Source of the DNA: Motacilla alba alba
Taxonomy: Eukaryota > Chordata > Aves > Passeriformes > Motacillidae
Length of the DNA stretch: 64,000 nt
Direction of reading: 5' to 3'
Assembly (NCBI RefSeq): GCF_015832195.1
Contig: NC_052021.1
Coordinates: 28,236,786 to 28,300,785 of the forward strand
The notes under the pieces are model-generated. The model ran no database searches. It was not told the DNA's origin and saw only the letters and a list, made by a program, of their open reading frames with translations. Positions within the stretch are counted from its first letter, which is position 1. Each line of letters opens with the position of its first letter. A program made the translations under genes and the position numbers. Below, in pieces: positions 36,276 to 48,800 of this stretch.

Positions 36276-37823
36276 AGGTGTCTGCATGGCTTCAAGCAGC
36301 AGGTCAGCAAGAGGCACTAAGGAAAGACTAATAACCTACAGTGAAATCAGCATCACCAGAGTGTGCAAACTAGTCCCAAAACCAGCCCAGAAATAATCCC
36401 CCTACATTTGCCTAAGAAAGCCACTCTGGATATCTTCAATTTATTTCTAACAGAATCTGTCTGCTTCACCTGTCCAAATGATTTTAAAATGTTATTAAAG
36501 CTGTATTAATTTAATTCATAGGGCCTTTTCCTTCCTTATAGCTGTACTGATGAGACAAAGATGACCTGCTTTTGCAGAGTTTGATGTGTTTCATGCTTAT
36601 TCTTTGAGAACAAGCACCACAATGCCTTTGAAAACATGAGCACATGAGACCTAAACATGAGTCTGAGGATCCAGCAGCCCTCACATTGTGAAACAGCTGG
36701 AAAGGACTTTTCAGTCCTCAAAACCTTTCCATTTCTCTACAGCTGTTTATAATGAGAGTAAAGGAACACATCTCTCCAAACCAGCCTGGATGATTAATTA
36801 ACTGATGCAACAGCAACGCTGCAGCTGCATTTGCCAAGTTATCATCCTCAGGACCATAATTAACACAGAGCAAGTTCCAGTGGGAATCAGGCTTGAATGA
36901 CATCAGTGGTAACAATTAAAAGCTTCTGAAGTTTTTACGACACTGCATAGCAGCTTCTTCTCTGAGCCACCCTTCAGTTCTGCCAAATGCCTCTTGGAGG
37001 CAGCTAAGGCTCACTTTGTTCTCACTCGACTCCAGGATCATTCTGGCCAGCAAAAACCTCTGACCTAAGGTTTTGCTTCTGAAGTAACAGTGCCTTGATT
37101 ATATTTCCCCTTTATCCCCACTTCTTTCATGTAAGCAATGAAAGCACAAGAGGAAAGTACACAACTGAAACAGGAATTGGGGCAAGTTTCTCCCTTCAGC
37201 TTGCCTTTTGGATTTTATTCTGGTGAATTCTGCAGTTCAGGAGGCAAGAAGCCATAAAGCTGTCTGACTATACTTAGCTTTTCCCCAGTACAGTTTTGGC
37301 TTTCTTCTGCCCTCTCTAAAACTTCATGGCTCCGAGCTGTGGATATTCACACCTCATGGCATAAAACCCAAGCACCAGACTGAAGCAGTTATAGTAACAT
37401 AATGGATTTTAATGTTTTTGTCTTATCTAGCAGAGATAGACATTTCCACCCTTGATACACTGAACCAGTGTGCAAGATTTCCCAATTCCTTCCAGAGACA
37501 TCAGTCTACCCACAGACAGCAGCTCCTAATGAGGCAACACAGTTCTCTCTCCTCTGAAACAAATGCAAAGAGAGGACATCCTTGATCTTTTATTGCCTAA
37601 GTGTTTCTAGTGCAATGATCTACTTGCAGCTGACATTTGAAATTTGAAGCTGCAGATGGGATTTGAAGGTCATCCAAACACAGCTTTAAACCTGCTCTAT
37701 TTTGCTCCCTAACGTAGCCTCCATGCAAATCTCTGGTTGTAAGTTATCCTTAGTAGGTTCTTTTCCTCCAAGTTGATCATCTGTTATATCAATTTGTGAC
37801 TGGGTGGATAAAAGCAAATATAC

Positions 37824-37901
37824 TTTCACAGAGATTTTCCTAATTATGTCTCCATTTAAAGTAGCAAATGTGGAAAACTCAATTTTGTCTTTTGACTCAC
37901 A
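37824..37901 (-). other. possible 78-nt exon (weak)
   Basis: On the minus strand TTTTCTTTGAACAG, a good acceptor, precedes this segment. It ends ...GTGAAA followed by GTATAT, a moderate donor. The 78 nt are open in one frame with phase 0 at both ends (CESKDKIEFSTFATLNGDII then RKISVK). The frame itself runs on beyond the proposed donor to a stop at 37686. No protein family is recognised. The alternative is a chance frame. Confidence 0.2.
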
Positions 37902-40900
37902 CTGTTCAAAGAAAACATAAAATTTATTTTCCCCTATAACCACATGAAACTTTGATATAAATAGATTTACATCATGAAATGTTGTGGTTAAATATCTGTT
38001 GTATCTTTTCAGGAAAGTGTGTTAGAGATACTGTGACATTCCCTAGGCTAAGAAGTGGACTTAAAAGAATTTGTATTTCTAATTCAGAAGTGTAGGTTTT
38101 TATACTTATCTACATTTGAGCAAAAAGGCTACCTATGTGTTTGGATAAAAAACTGACTACAGTCCCATGCAAAGGATCAGCCCAGATCTGTATGGCACTT
38201 CAATCCTACTTAAGCCTGTTTGAAATATCATTAACATTCTTCTTACACAAATAAGACAACACTACTCTGGATTAGGTAAGGGGAGAAGTGCTTAGTGTGC
38301 TGCACTAAAGGACACAGAAGGAACAACACAGCATTACTAGGTCATGCTATCACCTGTGCTTTCTACCCTCCTTGGACACACCAGCCTCTTCTTATACAGC
38401 CTCTCCCATACCATGGCACCTGCCCTCATAGATCATGCTAAGCACTGGAACCAGGAATGTTGAGCCCCAGAGCAGGAGAGAAGCTGCAGCATTGAGGAGA
38501 GGCTGAGTTGGCCTGCACTTAGCAGTGGAGCATCACAGAACCAGGGTCAGATCTGACTGGCATCAGTGGCAACACAGACAAAACTTCCTAGCTGTGCTGC
38601 TCTGAATGCCATTAAACACGCTCTCAATGACTTGCTATAAAGACCTATTTATGTTAAATTACATACTTGCTCAGTAAAACACAAATTCAGGCTCACTCAT
38701 CCCAAAAATCTAGTGATGCAAGCCACTTCACACAGCAAACTCCAGCATGAATTTAAACCATGAGAGTAAATGCTGCCAGACAAGGCCTTGAGCCACCTCA
38801 TTTGTGCCACATCCTCTGCAGGCAGCTCTGTTCATGGACAGGCTTGACACCTCACACTCAGAGGAAAAGGCCAACTTACAGGTGACAACAGATGGCCATG
38901 ACAGGGAGAGGCCATGCTCAAAATGTGTTCCATGACTGCTGTCTCAAATAATTTTCATTCTCCAACTTAGTGATTTCAAGGCATTTGCCATTATCCAGTC
39001 TGACAACACCATTTGTGACGGTACATGTAAGCCTCAGGAAATGCCTGCTGACCAGATACTTGACAATGGATTTCTCTTACAGTAGCACAAGTTTCACCAT
39101 GTTTTCTCACTGATTTGTATGTGAACTACCTCTGGGATTCTCCACCTCCCATAATTTGCACTTCTTAACACTTCTCCCAGAGCAAATCTGAAAATCTTGG
39201 AAATACCAGGGAGGTGGCTTTGCAGAACAGCTTCTGCAATGTCCCTGAACATTTCTCAGAGCAGTTGAAAAGGGAAGTTGTTCTGCAGCTCCTGACCCCA
39301 CCATATGGCAGTGGTTAAACTCAGCCCTCAGATCATCTGCACAGTAATAGAAGCACCTGTGTCAAGTCAAGAATGGCTCTTCTGGACTTCAGGAAAGGCA
39401 GAAAACCACAATGAGCAATCATTTTAATTATTAAAGAATCTGGTCACCAAATGAGGGTATGTTGATTTAACAAAGTTCCTTTACTGTATTGTGCATTAAA
39501 ATCATTCATCCTCAAAGCTCTGTAAAATGGACCAACACAGCTGTTTGTGAGCAGCTGTCTTCAGCAGGGAAACCAAAAGGCCAAGAGGAAAGAAAGTCAC
39601 CAGGTGTTAGCTAAACTATGTGTTAACAAAATCAAGGCAACACCTAACACTATGGACATTTATAATCCTGCTGGTATTCATTCTGTACAGCTATGCCACA
39701 CATGGAGAAAATGTTCAGTGACAGGCTGGACAGCACACTGGGCAGCAATTTGCAAGAATGAAACCAAGAAGGATAGAGGAATTCTGAGATTAACCTCAGG
39801 GGCTTGTCTAAAACCGTATCAAAGGCATAACCATGGAAGCAGTAGCTATACCCAAACTCCTATGGAGCCTGGGAAATAACAGCAATTCAGTCATGGTGAC
39901 TGGGATTTCAGCTCAGCCTATTCACCAAAACACACAGGTTTTTGCTGGCAATTGAGCCACTGTGACTTCCTTGAACTGTTCCCCAAACTACCCCAATTAA
40001 AGATGTTATGTCATGTGACATATGCCAAGCTACAATCACACCCCTGATGTGTAGACAGCAGCAGCAGAAGGCTTTGATTCCTGCATACTGGACTTCAGCA
40101 ACAGAAATGCAGCTCACACTCCTGTAAATGGCACCATTCCCAGTCTCCTAATCAGACTCTGTCTTCAAGAAAGCCTGATGGTCTCTTTCTGGTTCTATCA
40201 AAACCCTCATGGGGACAACTTATTAGAGGTAAAGCACTGTGAAAGTAATGGTCTGCATACATGGAGATACAACTGAAACACAGCACCGAGCTCAAATGGT
40301 TCAGCCCAACTCAAAATGGAGAACACAAGATTCTCTGGAGTCAGCAGATTGCAGACACAAGGCCATCACAGCCTTGCTCCACGAGGTACAAAAAGCACTT
40401 ACGGGCTGTTCATGTGACCCACAGAAAAGCTGAACATCACATTCATGGAAGGAGGAAATCTCACCAATAATAATGTAGTGGAATACACACTTTTGCCCAG
40501 AAGTGTGTTGACAGCCTCATTTTCAAGGAACAAAAGGTACTGTTACACAAGGAGACTTGTCCACTGTATCTAATGCCACCCCCTGTAAGCAGGACACAAA
40601 GTCAACTCACAAGCCAACAGTGAATCAATCAACCACCTAATACCACTGTACTCACTAACTTCTGGTTTTGGAGCCATCCCTTCTGTAAAAGCTGGGGCAG
40701 AGGAACACAGTGCTTGGGGAGATTTCTAGGGAATAACATGCAGCCTAAAAGTATAGGCTGTATCAGCACTAGCTCTGGGCCATTTGCAGGTCCCAAGTGC
40801 CCTACAGAGCATTAGCAAGAGAAAAATACTTATGATTTGGTTTAACCAGGATAGAAACAAAACTGGAAATCGACTGGTGTGCATCAATTTAACCCAGAGG

Positions 40901-41177
40901 TCTCAGGCATCTTCACACCAAGCTCCCTCAGTGCTGAGAAAACACCAAGGCATTTCTCAGAAACCTGCATAGCAAACAGCCACTTGATTGACCCAGGACA
41001 ACCCTGATGTAACTTTGCTAATTCCACTGTGCCTACTTTAGAGCTGGATCTGTCCCCTAGATGCTGCATTGCTCCACTTCACACAGCTAACGTGTGTGAC
41101 TAAAGCTCTGCTCAGCTCCAGATGGCCAAACGTCAAAGAAATTGAAAAACAGCGATTGCCAAATCTCTGCTGGAAAA

Positions 41178-41194
41178 ATATATATATATATATA
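41178..41194. repeat. (AT)n microsatellite
   Basis: About eight AT units followed by ACATACA. A short dinucleotide repeat with no further context. Confidence 0.9.
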
Positions 41195-42293
41195 CATACA
41201 GAAGAAGTCAAAGAGGGATCATGAATTCAACATCTGAAAACCTAGCGCAATGTGCTGTCCTCTATTTTGTAGCTCAAGGTATTTACCTTGTAAAAGGTAA
41301 TGAAAAGATGCAAAGGTCATGAATACCTGCAATGAATCCCTCCTCCTGGCTACTGAACAGCATCTCAGTTCTCTTCACCCTGCTGACAGTGTTTATGTAC
41401 TCCAAGACAAAAAGCCATCATGCTCTAGATTAGGGGTAAGACCTCCATGCCCCTACTGGCACACAAGCAATTCCAAAGGAGTATTAAACCTAAATAACAA
41501 TTGTATTCAGATACTCCATGTTCTTTAAAGAAGATAAGGCGTGACTACAAAGCAAACTATGCACTACACAAAAAAAAGGGTTGTCTGTGGTTTAGTCAAC
41601 TGGATAAAAGCATCTCTATGCAATTTGGGGAGTTCCTCATGGTTTTTAGCAGTTTTCCAGTATGCCAGGATGGCAAGAGAATTCATTGGAGCTACTCAGT
41701 TCAGTGCAGTGTTTAGCCTGGAGAGAGGAAAGGAGAGAGGGAGGAAGGGACAGCAATATTTTGATTAATATACAGAAATGGAACTCATTCAGAGTAGGAT
41801 CAATTTCCAAGTTTTATACAACTTCTCTTCTCTGCACTAACCTACATCTGACATCAGTCATAACACTCCAGAAACAGCTTAAAGTAATTTTCACACCTTC
41901 CTTCTAGGACATCATGTCCTAGATCAGATAAAGCAGATTCTATATGAAATACAGATTTTACCTAGCCTCCTGTAACTGCCAGGATGAATGATTCCCCAAA
42001 GATCACAATGCCCACTGTCATTCTTTCAAATAGGGGAATGCTTATTCAGCTTCATGTAGATTATGAATCACTGTATACAATTAACATTAGTTTAAACATG
42101 CCAAAGTATAACTACCTTCAATATCAGCTGAATTTTGTAATAACTATATATTCCTGACGCTTTCTGTTCTGCTCATACATATAACAAATGTGCAAACCCC
42201 CTTCTTTTGAAGAATCCAAAACAGGGGTTCAGACTAAACACACCTGAACAAGACTGCCTGTCCCTTAGCACAGAACCCTGTGTGGTAACAGGG

Positions 42294-42839
42294 TGCTGGG
42301 TTTGGCTGGGGTAAAATTCATTTCCTCATGGTACCTAGCAGGAGACCACGCTTAGGATTTGGTCTGGAAGCTGTGCTGACAACAGAGAGATGCTTTCATT
42401 ACTGCTGAGCAGTGCCTACACAGAGTCAAGGCCTTTTCTGCTCCTCACCCCACCAGTGAGCAGCCTGGGGGTGCACAAGGAGCTGGGAGGGGACACAGCC
42501 AGGACAGCTGAGCCCACCATGTTCAGTACAGAAAATTGAGGAAGGAGAAGGGAGGGGCAGATGTTTGGCGCGATGGTGGGACACCGTCCCAAGTCACCAC
42601 TGTGCATGACAGAGCCCTGCTTCCCTGGGGATGGCTGAACACCTGCCTGCCCAGGGGAAGCACTGAATAATTCCTTGATTTGCTGAGCTTGTGTGTGTGG
42701 CTTTTGCTTTCCCTATTAAACTGTCTTTATCTCAACCCACGAGTTTTCTCACTCTCTCTCTTCCGACTCTCTCCCCATCCCACTCGGAAGGCAGTGAGGG
42801 AATGGCTGGGTGGGGATGAGCTGGGGCTAAACCACAGCA
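42294..42839 (+). mobile_element. solo LTR of an avian endogenous retrovirus
   Basis: A 546-bp element begins TGCTGGGTTTGGCTGGGG and ends GGGGCTAAACCACAGCA, with the TG...CA ends typical of retroviral LTRs. Inside are landmarks of a widespread avian LTR family: TTACTGCTGAGCAGTGC, CAAGGCCTTTTCTGCTCCTC, GCTGGGAGGGGACACAGCC, AGATGGCTGAACACCTGCC-like text (here GATGGCTGAACACCTGCCTG), the polyadenylation hexamer ATTAAA within CCTATTAAACTGTC, then TTTATCTCAACCCACGAG and the CCCATCCCACT segment. No gag, pol or env reading frame flanks it on either side, so it is a solo LTR left by recombination between the two ends of a provirus. I could not find a convincing target-site duplication; the immediate flanks (CAGGG and ATTAC) differ. 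Confidence 0.88.
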
Positions 42840-42844
42840 ATTAC

Positions 42845-45800
42845 AAACTGCCAGTGGTGAAACGGCCTTAAAAAGGCTGTGTGCCTCGTCCTGCCTCCAG
42901 GCACCTGTCCCTGCAACCAGTCCTATGCTCAGTATCTTCCTCTGCTTCATACCACACCCAAAATCTGACCAATTCTGGCACAAATCTGGAATTATTCTGC
43001 TGGCCTCCAGTTATTCCAGATTTACACAACCAAACAGAATAGTTTGTCTTCCAAGAGCTCCACCACCAAAAATTAGTTTTTGCCATTATATTCTTTGCCT
43101 ATAAAATAAACATTGCGGTTGCTAAACAGTCGTTCAGGCAAGAAACAGATCAGAAATCAAAGACATGTTGGTTACGTTTTGTAACACTCAGGAAAGATCA
43201 AATTGCTGTGTCTGCCTCACCCTCTGATACTGCAGAATATGCTCAAGTGTAAGCACAGTACTGCTGGACATTTTCAGAATGGGAAAATAACCATTTTAGA
43301 AAGCTTTTAACTTCCAGATCCTAGTGGAAAATGAATTTGATACTAAACATTTGTGATCCCAAGACCAACTCTTAAGAATAGAATGTTACAAAACCCATAA
43401 ATACTGGTGGTGAATACTGTTGGACAGAATGAAAAGATGAATTCAAGATTTCCTACTGGATTATTCTGCATTACAGAAATTAAGGAGGGTGGGGCAGAAA
43501 ATTAAACTTAATAGAGTCCAAAGACTATTTCAGTCCATGATGAGTATTGTTTCTGGAATTCAATCTGGGCAAGAAACATCAATTTATGTTTTACTAAGGA
43601 CTCCACACTTTAAAGAAATTCTGAGTAGGCACAGTAATACGAACTATAAATGCAGCAGTGCTCTCCCATCGTGGTGCCAAAACATTAGTTTTTATCCCAG
43701 AATTTGGAAAAATCTCAGACAAACAACATTTGTTGCTGGAAATCAGAAAATGAGAACACACTAAGTAAACTGAGCTTTCCAGCCAGCATGAAGGAAGACT
43801 GTTAAATTTGTAACTGTTAATAACATTACTGGTGTTTAGGCAGCAGCAGTGATTCCTGTGGACCTCATTTTCTCTTCCTGCTATTTTTTCTGTCTCCCCA
43901 ATTTCATTTACATGAAGTATATTTTGTAAACTACTAAACTGTATTTTGAAAAACTACTGTTACACTCATGGAAACACTTTTGATCAGTTTTTCCTGCAGG
44001 TGTGGGTGCCTTTAGACAAGTCAGAAATCCAAAGTACACAGTAATTAACCCATTCCCAGAGAGTTAACACAGGACATCTGTTGGCATATTTTCTAATTTC
44101 TTTACATGCCTCAGCTGATGGGATTTCCTCACTGCCCTAGGAAAACTCTTCATTCTTCTGCCTGAAACAGCAACTTGCAGTGCAATGAAAGCTTTAGTAG
44201 AAAAAAGAAAAAAAATCGGTATGTATTCAAATTCAAGAAGAATTCAATTAATTTACTTTTAAGTAAACCCTGTAATTCAGGAGGATAGAAACACACCAGG
44301 GCTGGAGCTGTTGAGTCTCACTTAAGATTAGCCTTTGCTAGGAAACATGGCAACATGGCACCTAGGTTAGTTTTATATTTTTCCCCCAAAAGTCATATGC
44401 TTGCACACGTGTTCCCCACTCCCTTTCCAGGCCCTATGCTTGTGTGATACTGCTAGAGAAGCATAACTTCATAAACCTAATTGCTTAAAAATAGGATCTG
44501 GCAGAGCACCAGCTCCTAGATCAGTCTGTGAAGCGTTCAGAGGTTTCAGGCAGCAGAGAATTTTACCTCAGGCTATTACATTCTAATACTTCCCTCCACT
44601 CCCTTCAGAAAATCACTAAAATATTTGCAGCAATTCCAAGGACAGTTGCTCCAGCACACACTCCCCTTGACAGACTGCTAGGCTACTTGGGGGGCCCAAA
44701 AAATAAAGAAATAAAAACAAAAAAGCTTTTTGACACCAGAGCACTTACAACTCCTTTCTGTAACTCTCTAAATGTTTTCTATTCCCATTTCTTTTAAACT
44801 TTTTTAGATTCAGGGCCATTCTGTCCGTGTCAGTTCTGCTTCTGTACCAGCTCAAAGAAGGATTTCCACACACACTCTCTTGCTTTAAATATGTTTATTT
44901 TGCTCACCATTCTCAGGTGAACTCTTCCACTCTCCACAGCTCATGAGATCTCCTTCACCCACTGCTCTCATGGCTTCTCAGCCTCCAGAGGAAAGGGTAG
45001 GAAGCAAATTTAGTAAGGGTAGAAGGCTCAATCTTGACCTGCTTCCTTGGAAAACTGAGTCGTAATCTAATAGCAACATACAAATCTCGCTAGATCTGTA
45101 AATTTGGAGGAAAGGTTCAGCTATGGAAGCTGAGTATCACAGAAAAAACATTTCCTGTAACTCCACTAATCTTTCAGGCAGAGAAATTTTGTGCAACCGA
45201 GCATGAACTATTCTCCTCCCCTCCCTCAAATGGCTGCACAGGTGGCTCCAGTTTCTTTAGCTGCTCTCCACACAGACTCCCACTGGGTCTGTGTGTGCAC
45301 TGTCCCTGGGCATACACACAGCCACCAACAGCATCTCTGCTGGGGATACCCCTTCCCTGCACTGCCAGCCACTGCACCCCTTACTTCTGCCTGGCTGCTC
45401 CTGACCTACCCTCTCCTCTCCCAGCCATTCCCTTGGGCACCAGCACCAACAACCTTTACTAAAAATACCTCCTGAGCATCATAAATAGCAAGATGGTAGG
45501 ATTCTTAATCCCCCTTCAGGCACGTAGTCTTTTTGCTTTTGACAAATATGGAGTGGCAACAATGGGCAGAGAATAAAATGCATCTCACAGTACTGGTCTG
45601 TTTGGCCTGTGCCTTGCAGAAAGGAAAAATGAGGACTCCCGGTATCCACAAATGCTGTCAGCAGAGGACAAGAGAAAAAGGGGAAGATTGCTATTGCAAG
45701 AAGTCACAAAGTCTCCCAAACTTAAATTTTGAACATTTTTAACTCAATAGGATATATTGGCTAAACCACAAGACCGGTGTTCCTAAAGAAAACCTCAGAT

Positions 45801-48800
45801 CTGCAGAGCACCTGCGTCAAGCAGGGAGCCAGTCAGCAGGAAAACTCAAAGGAAGGGAAAGGCTGGCTCTTGCCCTGCTGAACTTTTGTACCACCACAAG
45901 CTGTACAGAACAAGCCAAATGCACAGTGCCAGGCCAGCCTGGCAGAAGGAAGGGCAAGATCCAGCCCTTTCATGCCACCTGACTCTTGAAACACTTAGAC
46001 AAATGCTACCTGAACCTCTCCACATCCCTGCCACACAGATTTGAAAAACCCCTGCACTTCCTAAGGACTGAGGTCATGCTCTATTTGGAAATAAAAAATA
46101 TGTTAAAGAATCTAAAATCAACTGTCATTTGAGTTTCAGTTTTCCTTATTGAATCTTTTGGGGTAGAAATCCAAAAGTTCCAAAGAAAGTCTGCAAGCTA
46201 TGTTGACACCTGTAATTCCAAATATTCAAAAATCCTGACATACAATAAAAAATTCTAGATGGCTTTTTTTGGTTTTTTTACCGTCTCCTACAAGTTTTAT
46301 AATACTAAAGCTAGAAAATTTTGCCCTTTCCAGCTGCAGCTCTAAAGCAAGGGCGTCACAAGTGCTGTTTCCTGCATAAACATGTAGGAAAATATTTACT
46401 ATGTTGCAAACATGAAAACAAACACGGTATCACTGTGGCCACTATAATACATTCACAGACACTGGCAATTTAAAAAATTTCAATGGCATTTTCAGAAAGA
46501 TAGAAATAAAGACAAGGGTACTAGAATTTCATTGCAAATTAATCAAATCACATATGAACATAACTGGTTAACCAGAACCTTTTTCTTTGAAACACAAGAC
46601 TCCAAATGTGCACTGCACATCTAAGTACACAAAAGTTTTGTCATTCATCCCAAATATTAAAACATCTGGCAACAGAAAATAGAAAAAAGTATTTATAGAC
46701 ATTTTTGGACAGAGATTACTTCAGGTCAAGTCCGAAAGCATCCTTAAGCTGCAATCATCAAAATCTTTTATCAGTGATTTTGGATTTAGCTAGTGTTACT
46801 AAGAGAGGAATATAACATAGGCTTTTTATAGCAGCTGCCAATTCAACAATGATCAAAGTTTTATTATTCTTCCTTAGATCAAAGTCTGGACTGAGTAATT
46901 TTGGGATTATCTTCAGCTCATAAAGTAGAATAAACAGTTTTGGATAACCACATTATTATATAACAATACAGTCTTCTTGCAGTAAGTTTTGCTCTTATTT
47001 ACATATGCCACAAGTTTGTAATGGATTGGATTATCATTGAATTATTTTATTGGCTTATGAGGACAACAAAAGAGAAATTTCTACAGCAGCAGCAGAAGTC
47101 CATAGAAACATTCAAATGGTGTCTTGTGCATCTACATTCATATGCAGAGGACATTCATGAGAAGAGGTGAAACCAAGATTAGGAAAGTAAGACTGGGCAT
47201 ACTTCCAGTGGGAGGTAATAGGTTTTACACCTCTGCTCATTATAAACCATTCAAGACATCTGGAGATCTCCTCTTGTGGGACAGAGGCATTCACACACAC
47301 CTTGGCACAGCCTGTCCACACCCTTCCAGCTGGGATAAGGAACGTCTTAGGTAGAGAAAATCAGGATACTCACATTGTGTTGGCTTTCATTAGCAGGCAT
47401 AAAATATTGCTACATGGATAATACTCAGCACAATTATTTTTGCAACTAAATGTAATTGTAAAGGCACTTAGATTTGAGTTTCACTCAAGTGTGCTTTCAG
47501 TCAAGAGAAATAATGGTTCTCATTCTGAGAAAACCATTGATTTCCACACTGTCTGTAGACCACAGGCTCATCTGTGTTCCTGTTCCACTGAACAACGTGT
47601 TTACTGTTATCTTCAGTGACACAGCCAGTCCTAAGTTCATTTCTTCTTTTACACCCTAATTCTATGAAAGTCATTCATCTTTCACAGTCTTTCTGGTAGT
47701 CAGCTCTCCCACAGATGCTGATTAAGAGAAGTGGCATCCCAGGACACCAGAAAAAGCCATTACTCTGGCATAAACTGTTTTACAGGTTCTGTAAGCAGGG
47801 CCAAGACTTAGAGCTGGAACATCTTTTTCAGATTTGTTGTTATTACAGGCTCTTAGCTACATTTCTTTATCATTAACTAGGTTTCAGCTCTTATATAACC
47901 TGGTTGTCTCCCAGACTCTCTAATGCCAAAAATAAACTGAAAGCTTTCATCACAAGTTAAAAGGAAACTGTAATTTGAACAGCAGTTTTGCTGACTTCTG
48001 TGTTGATCAAAGATGCCTCATGCGAGCCTGATGTAATAGAAACAAAATCAGATTTATAATAACAGTAATTAAAGCAGAATCCTTTCACTGAGTGAAATCT
48101 CAGAGTCCTTACTTGTATAAGACTTATACTGGAGGAACTGAGAGCTCATTTATTAAGCTGAGGTACCAGTTACAGCAAAGGGAATGACAACTACTCAAAA
48201 AATGATGCAAAAACTGCTTAAGCTTCACACTTTTTATTAAAACATGTCCATCTCCATGACATCACATGACCTGTTTTGCCATTCACAGAAACAGAATAAA
48301 ATATATTTATTAGTAAGGAAGCAGTAAACCAGAACATCTTATCATGCCCTCCCTGCAGAGCCCTCTGTGCCGAGACCATCCCTCTGACTGACCTCCAAAA
48401 GGATCATTTCTTAGTGCCATGGCAATAAGGAGGTTACCAGGAAAAAAGCATGCAAGAAATAGAAAAAAACACTGTTGGCTTCATCAATGAACAGTACCAC
48501 ATACTGCAGTCACCAGCATGCTCCAAGGAGAGCTAAGCACAGGTCTAAAGGCTTTGTGAGTCTGAACCTCACAATTTGCTGGCCGGCTTGGACTGGTTTT
48601 CTTGTACCAGCCTCTCAGATGAAACTGCAAGTACACCACAGGGGATAAAAATACCTTTTGCCTCACCTTTGAGAACATCATCTTCTCGACGTTTCACACT
48701 TCTGTTCAGAGTGCCCTCAGTCACAGCTGCCCAGAGCAGGCATCTCTCCATGGACTTCTCCCTGCAATCCTACCAGCACAGCAGGAAAAGGCCAGCAGCC

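Larger units (their letters stand above)
36280..42285. other. non-coding single-copy DNA
   Basis: No gene recognised. The minus-strand frame at 37686-37943 is treated separately as a weak exon candidate. An exact octamer ATGCAAAT lies at 37723-37730 and a TA microsatellite at 41178-41194. The 110-codon frame at 39547-39879 shows no motif. Confidence 0.5.

Noticed and set aside
38450..38600. Text resembling CR1 (GAGGAGAGGCTGAGTTGGCC)
   Set aside because: Only one short patch agrees and the expected neighbouring blocks are missing.
42000..43100. Internal retroviral genes beside the LTR
   Set aside because: No gag, pol or env-like reading frame on either side. The element is a solo LTR.
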